NCBI RefSeq assembly: GCF_000315235.1
Contig: NZ_BALG01000247.1
Span: 1 to 36,349, forward strand
Direction of reading: 5' to 3'
Origin: Paenibacillus popilliae ATCC 14706
GTDB taxonomy: Bacteria; Bacillota; Bacilli; Paenibacillales; Paenibacillaceae
Length of the DNA: 36,349 bases
The first letter of the stretch is position 1. The number at the start of each line of letters is the position of its first letter. Below, piece after piece: positions 30,268-36,349 of this stretch. The notes under the pieces were generated by a model, which had not been told where the DNA came from, made no database searches, and worked only from the letters and a program-made list of their open reading frames with translations. The translations under genes were made by a program, and so were the position numbers.

Positions 30268-31386
30268 TTAGGATTCTGTGTCTAACGCACGCTGCAGCTT
30301 GCCGCCGATCCAATGAATGTCCTCTTCGGTCAATTCCCCGTGGCTCGGCAGATTTATCCCTTGCGCAGCGACTCGATTCGCGACCGGGAACTCCGTATGC
30401 GGCTGTAGATGCTGATATGGCGGAAGAAGGTGCATCGGGTAGAAGAACGGTCTCGTCTCAACACCATCCTCCTTCAACCGCTTCATGACCCGGTCCCGCT
30501 TCGCTTCCGGGCACCCGTTCAATACGACGCTCATCATCCAATAAACGTTTTTGGACCATACCTTCTGGACCGGCAGCGTGATTCGTTCATCATACTGTAG
30601 GCTGTCGTAGTAATGCATCGCTACCCGAATGCGCTGCTGGATATGCCAGTCAATATTTTCGAGCTGCGCGCAGCCGATCGCGGCCTGGATATTCGTCATG
30701 CGGTAATTGTAGCCAATGACCGTATGCCAATATTTTCGGGACTTATCCATGCCCTGCCCCTTGAACAGGCGAATTTTCTCGGCGATATCGTCATCATCCG
30801 TCGTAATGATCCCGCCTTCGCCCGTCGTAATGATTTTATTGCCAAATAAGCTGAAGGCGGCCGTATGGCCGAGAGAACCTGCTCTTTTTCCCTTGTATTC
30901 GGCGCCGATGGCTTCGGCGGCATCCTCAATGATAAATAAACCGTGCTTCTGCGCCGCTTGCATAATCGGGTCCATATGAACGGGATGGCCGTACAGATGG
31001 ACGGCAATCATGCCCTTCGTTCGGGGTGTAATCTTCCGTACGACCGCCTCCGGATCCATGGTCCATGTCTCCGGCTCGGAATCGACGAACACCGGTGTCG
31101 CCCTGCAATACACGACGGCATTCGCTGTGGCGGCGAAGGTTAGCGTAGGAACAATCACTTCATCCCCCGGACCGACTCCGTGTGCGATAAGCGCCAGATG
31201 GAGCGCGGTCGTACCGTTGCTGCAAGTAATCGCGTGCTTCGTCTGGCAATAAGCGGCGAACTGCTGCTCGAACATGCCCAGATACGAACCGTTGGAAGAG
31301 ATCCACGTCGAATCGAGACAATCGGCTACATATTTTTTTTCATTCCCGTTCAGAATCGGAGCTGCTATAGGGTAATATTTCTTCAT
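30268..31386 (-). CDS. DegT/DnrJ/EryC1/StrS aminotransferase
   Basis: A 372-residue PLP enzyme of the sugar aminotransferase family: CSNGTTALHLAL (phosphate loop), FIIEDAAEAIGAEYKGK (ring-stacking D155) and AAFSLFGNKIITTGEGG, with the Schiff-base lysine K184. It converts a nucleotide 4- or 3-keto sugar to the amino sugar using glutamate. It is followed upstream in transcription by a NeuD-type acyltransferase 27 bases away. The pair matches the PglE/PglD or Per/PerB logic of making an N-acylated amino sugar. The dehydratase that makes the keto sugar is not in the window. The ATG lies 6 bases after GGAGGG. Confidence 0.9.
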   Translation of the reverse strand: MKKYYPIAAPILNGNEKKYVADCLDSTWISSNGSYLGMFEQQFAAYCQTKHAITCSNGTTALHLALIAHGVGPGDEVIVPTLTFAATANAVVYCRATPVFVDSEPETWTMDPEAVVRKITPRTKGMIAVHLYGHPVHMDPIMQAAQKHGLFIIEDAAEAIGAEYKGKRAGSLGHTAAFSLFGNKIITTGEGGIITTDDDDIAEKIRLFKGQGMDKSRKYWHTVIGYNYRMTNIQAAIGCAQLENIDWHIQQRIRVAMHYYDSLQYDERITLPVQKVWSKNVYWMMSVVLNGCPEAKRDRVMKRLKEDGVETRPFFYPMHLLPPYQHLQPHTEFPVANRVAAQGINLPSHGELTEEDIHWIGGKLQRALDTES

Positions 31387-31413
31387 GTATCTCCCTCCGA
31401 CATTCAAGACTGC

Positions 31414-32055
31414 TTACCGTTCAAAATGTTTGATGACGCGGGCCGGCACCCCTACGGCGAGGCATTGATCGGGAATATCACGGACGACGACGGCGCCTGC
31501 CCCCAGAACCGACCATGCTCCGACCGCCATGCCGTCAATCACCTGGGTTCCGGTACCAAGAAAGGAGCCTTCCCCGACACGCACATTGCCGGATACATGG
31601 CTTCCCGGAGCGACATGGCATGCTTCTCCGATAACAGATTCGTGATCGACAGATGCGCCGGTGTTGACGATGACGTAATCCTGTATGCAGGCTTCTGCAT
31701 TGATCACAGCCCCCGGCATGATGGCGATGCCTGACCCAAGGCTTGCCGATGGGGAAATATAGGCATATCGGCTGATGGCGTTGATAAGGGTGTAGCCGAT
31801 GTCCGCGGCGGTGCGGGCCATCTTCCTGCGAATGCGGTTGTCGCCGATGGCCACGAACGCCTGATGGATCCCTTGCGCATACAGCTCCGGCAGGATCGAA
31901 TCATCCCCCAGGACGGGAACGCCGGTCACGCAGCCGCTTCCGGCCATGGAAGTGCAGCCGACAAGGTCGACGGTGGGAGCGTCGCGAAGGATGTCAATGA
32001 TGACTTTGGCATGCCCGCCCGCCCCGATCATGATCGTCCGCTGGCTGTCAGACAA
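31414..32055 (-). CDS. NeuD/PglD-family sugar O/N-acyltransferase
   Basis: A 213-residue protein with an N-terminal Rossmann-like domain (TIMIGAGGHAKVIIDIL) and a C-terminal left-handed beta-helix (AIMPGAVINAEACIQDYVIVN..., GACHVAPGSH-type repeats). The catalytic His lies in SVDHESVIGEACHVAP. It N-acylates nucleotide amino sugars with acetyl-CoA or a longer acyl donor. It sits directly in front of the DegT gene and should act on its product. The start is TTG, 8 bases after AGGAGG. A CATACATAT element about 40 bases further upstream resembles a sporulation -10 box. Confidence 0.9.
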   Translation of the reverse strand: MSDSQRTIMIGAGGHAKVIIDILRDAPTVDLVGCTSMAGSGCVTGVPVLGDDSILPELYAQGIHQAFVAIGDNRIRRKMARTAADIGYTLINAISRYAYISPSASLGSGIAIMPGAVINAEACIQDYVIVNTGASVDHESVIGEACHVAPGSHVSGNVRVGEGSFLGTGTQVIDGMAVGAWSVLGAGAVVVRDIPDQCLAVGVPARVIKHFER

Positions 32056-32237
32056 GGCTCATTCCTCCTGTCTATCGGACTGGATATGGTATATGTATGA
32101 TTGCAAGCTAGAAGAAGATTAGGCCATCGCTAGTGTTGCGGATAAAATAGTTATTTGTCGATAGAGAGAGGGGGATTGTTCCGTATGGCAAAGATGGGGG
32201 ATGCGGACATCTAGATCCCCTCGTGATACCATTAATA

Positions 32238-32266
32238 TTGACATGCTTATTGGCCAATGATAACAT
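32238..32266 (+). promoter_or_regulatory. Promoter of the peroxiredoxin gene with spacer palindrome
   Basis: TTGACA is followed after 17 bases by TAACAT. Inside the spacer lies the perfect palindrome ATTGGCCAAT (32249-32258), a candidate operator. The leader to the start codon is about 85 bases. No PerR-type box (TTATAAT-n-ATTATAA) is clear. Confidence 0.5.
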
Positions 32267-32350
32267 TTAATGGAAGTAGTTATATATACAATGGGCAACC
32301 TAAGTTATGAATCGTGACATTTTGACATCGCTCACAAGGAGGAATTCGAC

Positions 32351-32899
32351 ATGGCAGAACGCTTGGTTGGCAGACCTGCGCCAGAATTCAAAATGGAGAC
32401 AGCACACGGGGACGGACAAGGCTTCGGCGCCGCTTCGTTGTCCGATTACCGCGGCAAATGGCTCGTATTATTTTTCTATCCGCTTGATTTCACATTCGTA
32501 TGCCCGACAGAGATTGCCGCTCTCAGCAGCGCAGCGGAAGCATTCAAGAAGCTGGACACTGAAATTCTCGGCGTATCGGTCGACTCCGTGCACACGCACC
32601 GCGCGTGGATCAACACGCCTGCGGATGCCAATGGCCTCGGCCGCCTGAACTTCCCGCTCGCCTCCGACATCAAGAAGTTGGTTGCCTGCGACTACGGCGT
32701 CCTAATCGAAGAGGAAGGCGTAGCGCTTCGCGGTCTCTTCATCATCGATCCGGAAGGCGAAGTGAAGTACCAAGTCGTGAACGACAACAATGTCGGACGC
32801 AGCGTGGACGAGACGCTGCGCGTGCTGCAAGCTCTGCAATCCGGCGGTTTGTGCCCGATCAACTGGAAGCCTGGCGACAAGCATCTGGTTGCCAACTAA
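32351..32899 (+). CDS. 2-Cys peroxiredoxin (AhpC/TSA family)
   Basis: A 182-residue thiol peroxidase with peroxidatic C51 in DFTFVCPTE and resolving C168 in GGLCPINW, near the usual 2-Cys spacing, plus DYRGKWLVLFFYPLDFTF. It reduces hydrogen and alkyl hydroperoxides using a thioredoxin- or AhpF-type reductant. It is monocistronic with AAGGAGG before ATG. It is a stress gene lying in the middle of the glycosylation block and is not expected to take part in the pathway. Which named subclass (ahpC, or a Paenibacillus-specific 2-Cys Prx) is not certain. Confidence 0.93.
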   Translation: MAERLVGRPAPEFKMETAHGDGQGFGAASLSDYRGKWLVLFFYPLDFTFVCPTEIAALSSAAEAFKKLDTEILGVSVDSVHTHRAWINTPADANGLGRLNFPLASDIKKLVACDYGVLIEEEGVALRGLFIIDPEGEVKYQVVNDNNVGRSVDETLRVLQALQSGGLCPINWKPGDKHLVAN

Positions 32900-33034
32900 T
32901 CGAAATGTGAACATACCGGCGTTCCGTTGCCTTCCGCAAGCGTGCAAAGGATGAAGCAGTTGACCCGGATCTCGTCCTCAAACCTAGCAGAAGATGAGCC
33001 ATTGGCAGGATGATAGAGGAAATCGTTGTCTGCT

Positions 33035-33062
33035 GCTAGTGAGAATTCTCATTCTCTCTAGC
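33035..33062. terminator. Hairpin between convergent peroxiredoxin and GT61 genes
   Basis: GCTAG-t-GAGAAT-tctc-ATTCTC-t-CTAGC forms a 12-bp stem with one central mismatch and a 4-base loop. It lies between two convergent genes, so a shared terminator is the likely role, although T-runs are short. Confidence 0.55.
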
Positions 33063-33088
33063 ATCATCATCATCTCTTGCAGGTGCGT

Positions 33089-34174
33089 CTAAACGCCTGC
33101 CATATGAAGCACACGCTTCAGCTTGTCAATGTCTACGATCAGGTTATCGGCGCCGCCGATCGGCTTCGGCGGCTGCTCGATATCACAGAGCACCTCGAAG
33201 TAGTTCATCCCGGCGTGATTGCTTATTTTCCAGAAATAGCCATCCACAACGGTTACCGGCGTCAGTTCGATCAGGGTAGATCCTGGATTGCAAAACGCTG
33301 CATTAATGCTTCCGCTTCCGAACGGAGAGACGATAACTTGAGCGGAAGAGTAAATAGAAATTTTATCCACTGTGGATAACGGCGTGAGTACAATGCGGAC
33401 AAAGCCCTTCTCGGCCAGCACTTGCATAACTTCCTCTTCATTGATAACGTAACGGGCGTGCGCATCCTGCCGGCTGACATAGATTCGCTCATAGCCAGGA
33501 CGGGGAGGAATGGAATGAGCTTCTTTCAGGCGGGAACGGATGAACGGATTGGCCCAGCGGGGACACCCGCCCAGAAGGAACGGAACGGCAGGGACGACCA
33601 ACTTGCGCGCGACCAAATGGAAGTCGTTGCGTTCGACTTGAATTACCTTATCCAGCGGAAAACCGAGCATTTGCAGCGATTCATATTGAAAGGGATGCGT
33701 CAGTTTGCCAATCAAATAGTTGTCGATAGCGATTCCGCTTTGCTCCAGCAGATGAATCCGGGGCAAAATATCAAAAAACCAGTGCCCGAAAATGGCTTGC
33801 GTATATGCGATGCCGGGAATATTCCAGCCCCATATCAAAGTGGCCACTGTCTCCGTTGTATATTCCGGCGGCGGAAGCTCGGTGAACGGGTAGGGGTAGG
33901 CAAGTTCCACGTCAAGAAGCCGCCTGTGATCGGGGGTCACGATGTATCCGTTCCCGGTCATGACTCTCCCTTCCGGAATGACCGCCACGAAGGCTTCCTC
34001 GAAGCGGCATGCCGACGGCCAACGGGACACGTCCACCCCTTTGGGCGCAGGCAACACGATGGTTTCCTCCGGGTAAATGATTTTGTACCTCTCTTGCAAC
34101 CGTTGAAGATCAGAGGCATCTCCGGCAGCCCAGTCTCGCGTCCGGTGATAGAAAAGATTAGGGATCGTATTCAT
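33089..34174 (-). CDS. GT61 (DUF563) family glycosyltransferase
   Basis: A 361-residue protein resembling the DUF563/GT61 group. It shows FGHWFFDILPRIHLLEQSG (the conserved F.H.. .D.LPR block), a central LVVPAVPFLLGGCPRWANPFIRSRL, YERIYVSRQDA-RYVINE (typical [IVL]Y[IV]SR start of the second half), and VIVSPFGSGSINAAFCNPGSTLIEL with the conserved hGS.hxN/h. Bacterial members transfer xylose or GlcNAc-like sugars, but the substrate is unknown. ATG is 8 bases after AAGGAGGG; a preceding TTG extends it by one residue only. Confidence 0.88.
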   Translation of the reverse strand: MNTIPNLFYHRTRDWAAGDASDLQRLQERYKIIYPEETIVLPAPKGVDVSRWPSACRFEEAFVAVIPEGRVMTGNGYIVTPDHRRLLDVELAYPYPFTELPPPEYTTETVATLIWGWNIPGIAYTQAIFGHWFFDILPRIHLLEQSGIAIDNYLIGKLTHPFQYESLQMLGFPLDKVIQVERNDFHLVARKLVVPAVPFLLGGCPRWANPFIRSRLKEAHSIPPRPGYERIYVSRQDAHARYVINEEEVMQVLAEKGFVRIVLTPLSTVDKISIYSSAQVIVSPFGSGSINAAFCNPGSTLIELTPVTVVDGYFWKISNHAGMNYFEVLCDIEQPPKPIGGADNLIVDIDKLKRVLHMAGV

Positions 34175-34246
34175 CAATCCAGCCCTCCTTGTGCAGATTG
34201 GCGGCCGTCTTGCCGCAGAGCAACGGGCAACATCCCACGCGTTCGT

Positions 34247-34924
34247 CTACGCTTGTCCCGCGGCATAGTTCGCCACAAGCGCTTCTTGGTTCTCGATCAG
34301 CGGCAGCCATTCGGCAGGACATCCTTTGGGGAACAGGACGCCGAGTCCGCAGGAATGAGTGAACGTGAGATGGGGATGTCCCTGAAGCTCTTCCCACAGT
34401 TGGTATACGCCGAAATCTCCCATGCGAATGACGATGTCATGGAACAGTACGATTCCGTTCTGGGCCAGCTTCGGAAGCCAGATGGTATAGTCATTACGAA
34501 CCGCGTCGTAGGTGTGATACCCGTCAATATGGAGGATGTCGATGAATTCGTCGGCGAAATAATCAACCGCCCCGTTGAAGTCGCTCCGCACCAAGGTGCC
34601 GATATTCGGAAATTCACGGGCCGTAACGGCCTGAACCGCTTGGAAGACGGTATCGTTATAGTTGCCGACATGCAAATCACCCTTCCACGAATCGATGGCG
34701 AAGCAGTGTGAGTGTAGTTGTCCGTCCTTCACCGCTTGGCAGAAGGTGAAGAACGAGGTGCCGTACAATGTGCCCAATTCCACGATGATGCGGGGCCGGG
34801 CGAAGCGGACCAGATCATACGCGAACCGGCGATGGCCGGACCAGGCTCCATTCGTCATGAACAGTTGCGGCAGCTCCGGCGCGGAATCTGACGCGAACAA
34901 GGGCTGGTGATAGTGCCATTCCAT
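34247..34924 (-). CDS. Class I SAM-dependent methyltransferase (Methyltransf_24 type)
   Basis: A 225-residue Rossmann methyltransferase: IIVELGTLYGTSFFTFCQAV (motif I), HCFAIDSWKGD (motif II), and IDILHIDGYHTYDAVRNDY with the metal-binding-like D-H-x-Y arrangement of the catechol-type and sugar methylases. It is related in type to the 11783-12481 enzyme but not a close copy. It probably adds an O-methyl group to a sugar of the island's glycan; another acceptor is possible. It is followed by the GT61 gene after 72 bases. A CATACTCTA -10-like element lies 40 bases upstream of its ATG. Confidence 0.88.
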   Translation of the reverse strand: MEWHYHQPLFASDSAPELPQLFMTNGAWSGHRRFAYDLVRFARPRIIVELGTLYGTSFFTFCQAVKDGQLHSHCFAIDSWKGDLHVGNYNDTVFQAVQAVTAREFPNIGTLVRSDFNGAVDYFADEFIDILHIDGYHTYDAVRNDYTIWLPKLAQNGIVLFHDIVIRMGDFGVYQLWEELQGHPHLTFTHSCGLGVLFPKGCPAEWLPLIENQEALVANYAAGQA

Positions 34925-34963
34925 CCTAGAACACCGCCTTTATCGAATAGTAGAGTCATTTCA

Positions 34964-34972
34964 TAGAGTATG
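34964..34972 (-). promoter_or_regulatory. Sporulation-type -10 element (CATACTCTA)
   Basis: CATACTCTA on the minus strand fits the sigma-K -10 consensus CATAnnnTA exactly, 40 bases before the methyltransferase start. No clear AC-type -35 is found at 16-17 bases, so this is a weak call that gains weight only from the similar element at 11547-11555. Confidence 0.35.
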
Positions 34973-34999
34973 CAGGGGGAGCGGCGGCGGCAAGGGCAA

Positions 35000-35520
35000 C
35001 TAAGAGGGGGGAGATACACATTCGGACGCAGTGACAATACTTTGATCTTGTTCTTCATAGGGCACACCCGTCCGCAGCAAGATGAAGATGATGCGAAGCA
35101 TCAGGTGAGCCAGTGCCATATTTGTTTTTTTCGGTCCACGCCGCGGCACCTTATTGATTCTCGGAACCAACTGTGGTACCTTTTTCTTAACTTGCTAAGA
35201 TAAGCGGTCAACTAGATGTTCCCATTCTGAACGATTTTGTAGATACGATTCATTTCCGCTGTCACGTCGTTGACCACCGAGTGAGGTCACGCAGATTTCG
35301 AGATATCTCCCGGCGGCACGAACTCGCTTCGCTCCAACCGCAGCGCAGCAATGGAGCGATCCAGATAACGTCCTTCCCTGTCTGTTTTTTTTGCCTGGCA
35401 CATTTTTGATTCGCTGTGAGTTCACCAAGACAAGCTCAGACGAAGCATCCATCAGGTTCCATACCGGCTTCCCATAAACGCCGGCACTCTCCATGGCAAC
35501 ATGCGTACATTCTCTCTCTC
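35000..35520 (-). pseudogene. IS110-family transposase relic, internally deleted
   Basis: The upper part reads HVAMESAGVYGKPVWN...LVNSQRIKNVPGKK, an IS110 N-terminal signature, then continues across frameshifts as DVIWIAPLLRCG and VTAEMNRIYKIVQNGNI. The lower part, in a new frame, gives RRGPKKTNMALAHLMLRIIF and LLRTGVPYEEQ, the IS110 C terminus. A few hundred codons between them are lost, so the two ends now abut near 35195. It cannot be active. Confidence 0.88.
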
Positions 35521-36077
35521 CAATAGTCAGTCACCCTGCACACCGTTCCCATATCGCATCCATACCAGCTTCATTCCCTTGCCTTTGATTGAACAGATCA
35601 TGCAGCAACGAGAGGTGTACTTTTGTACACGTGTTCAGGGCAACCATCGGCGGTGCTCAAGGCTGCATTAGGCGGGATGTGGCTTGCCAAAAAGAATTCG
35701 ACCTTTGCTCTGCCTATCTTTACTTGCGCAGAAGAAGCTCAAATTGGCAACCCTCATTTTCATTCCTTGTGGTGGCCGACAGGCCATGGGGGTTCTCTGT
35801 AAATCGTGTTGTGGTGACTTCATTCAACAAGAAAAGGTCTTCCTTTTTCTATTTATCTATTTACACAACATATTTTACGCCCTCATACAAGTATATAAAT
35901 CAACAAAATATATGAATATATTTAAAAATTACTATACATAAATTTGAGTCTTATGATATATTGATAGGGCCAGGATATTATAACATCTAAGGGCGTTATT
36001 ACATACATTGTTGAAAATTGTCGAAAAAATACTGGCTACACTATGAAAACAGTTCACAAAGGAGAGATTAAAAAGTT
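35521..36077. other. AT-rich upstream region of the S-layer-like gene
   Basis: About 550 bases without a supported gene. The two overlapping + strand frames around 35589-35941 have no ribosome site and no recognisable motif. The right half is strongly AT-rich, with several TTGAAA/TATATT-like pieces but no single clear promoter. This is common for the long leaders of S-layer genes. No hairpin or riboswitch was recognised. Confidence 0.5.
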
Positions 36078-36349
36078 ATGGAAAGTATGAAACAAAAGAA
36101 ATTACTTCATGTTCTTTTAGCATCAGCGGTGTTGACCTCTTTGACATTTCCAACTTTCATGGATCCCGTGATGGTGAAGGTGGCTAAGGCGGATGGTAAC
36201 AGTGAAAATCCAGCACCAGGATTAGCTAGCGATACAGCAACGTTGAATGGAGACAAATTGACACTGACGTTCAATGGTGCGTTAGATAAGACCTCTGCTG
36301 AAGAGGAGGCTAACTACAAGGTTGAGAAGGAAGATGCTCAAGGAACCTT
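36078..36349 (+). CDS. Exported S-layer/SwmB-like surface protein, 5' part only
   Basis: Only about 90 codons are inside the window. The start MESMKQKKLLHVLLASAVLTSLTF... is a Sec signal peptide, with a probable cut after ...VKVAKA near residue 38. The mature protein begins with a repeat-like beta domain (DTATLNGDKLTLTFNGAL...), which matches the SwmB/SbsC-type domain of S-layer and other surface proteins. GGAGAG lies 11 bases before the ATG; a second ATG nine bases later is too far from it. It may be the S-layer glycoprotein and thus a possible acceptor of the glycan made by the island to its left. The rest of the gene must be seen to confirm. Confidence 0.7.
   Translation, partial: MESMKQKKLLHVLLASAVLTSLTFPTFMDPVMVKVAKADGNSENPAPGLASDTATLNGDKLTLTFNGALDKTSAEEEANYKVEKEDAQGT

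Noticed and set aside
33422-34711. 429-codon + strand frame spanning the GT61 and methyltransferase genes
   Set aside because: It crosses two genes and their intergenic gap on the opposite strand, with no motifs; the minus-strand products are recognisable families.
35589-35941. Two overlapping + strand frames upstream of the S-layer-like gene
   Set aside because: No ribosome site and no motifs; the right end runs into AT-rich promoter sequence.
1-36349. CRISPR array, tRNA or rRNA genes
   Set aside because: No regularly spaced direct repeats, no cloverleaf with CCA-type ends and no conserved rRNA segments were seen on either strand; this was by eye only.

Overview
The window reads as chromosomal DNA of a spore-forming Bacillota, most likely a Paenibacillus of the alvei / thiaminolyticus / popilliae type. 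This is inferred from the strong AAGGAGG-type ribosome sites with frequent TTG starts, the MnmH gene, glycosyltransferases carrying tandem DUF4214 repeats, and the start of an S-layer-like protein at the right edge. Base composition is mosaic: the left 3 kb, the 24.3-26 kb segment and the right 1 kb are visibly AT-rich, and the 10-24 kb and 26-35 kb blocks are GC-richer. No rRNA, tRNA or CRISPR array was seen.

Layout. (1) 1-2.7 kb, minus strand: a decayed array of polymorphic-toxin cassettes. One toxin-like C-terminal protein is followed by two partial copies of its tail, each placed just upstream of one of two paralogous, internally duplicated immunity-like genes. (2) 2.75-3.75 kb: a small secreted Cys-rich peptide gene ending inside a 105-bp inverted repeat, a frame-broken copy of a surface-protein gene found again at 10.1 kb, and several hairpins. 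(3) 3.78-9.85 kb, minus strand: a compact six-gene operon transcribed in the order MFS exporter, Cof-type HAD phosphatase, HpaB-family flavin monooxygenase, NUDIX hydrolase, M24 peptidase, SbnA/cysteine-synthase-like PLP enzyme. It looks like a small-molecule biosynthesis or modification operon that I cannot match to a described pathway. It is bracketed by directly repeated surface-gene sequence.

(4) 10.1-22.98 kb: a surface-glycosylation island. It holds two paralogous MPL(I/V)PIQR proteins (candidate glycosylated surface proteins), a methyltransferase, a CatB-like acetyltransferase, two unrecognised proteins (one with a coiled-coil tail), a DUF4214-GT2-GT4 fusion enzyme, a GT2-like protein, a DUF1796 papain-like protein, two GT4 enzymes, a GT2 enzyme and mannose-1-phosphate guanylyltransferase. 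(5) 23.2-26.1 kb: a housekeeping or foreign interruption with tRNA 2-selenouridine synthase, a NYN-domain protein, a TnpB relic and a possible leuB 5' fragment.

(6) 26.1-34.9 kb: the island resumes with three more GT4 enzymes (one with tandem DUF4214), a DegT aminotransferase plus NeuD-type acyltransferase pair, a 2-Cys peroxiredoxin, a GT61 enzyme and a second methyltransferase. (7) 35-36.35 kb: a collapsed IS110 transposase relic, an AT-rich upstream region, and the 5' end of an exported S-layer/SwmB-like protein.

Taken together, regions 4, 6 and 7 suggest a strain-variable pathway that builds a decorated glycan (GDP-mannose, an N-acylated amino sugar, methyl and acetyl groups) on a cell or spore surface protein. 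The acceptor and the glycan structure cannot be read from sequence alone. Many annotated starts were shortened to match visible ribosome-binding sites; the reasons are given per entry.
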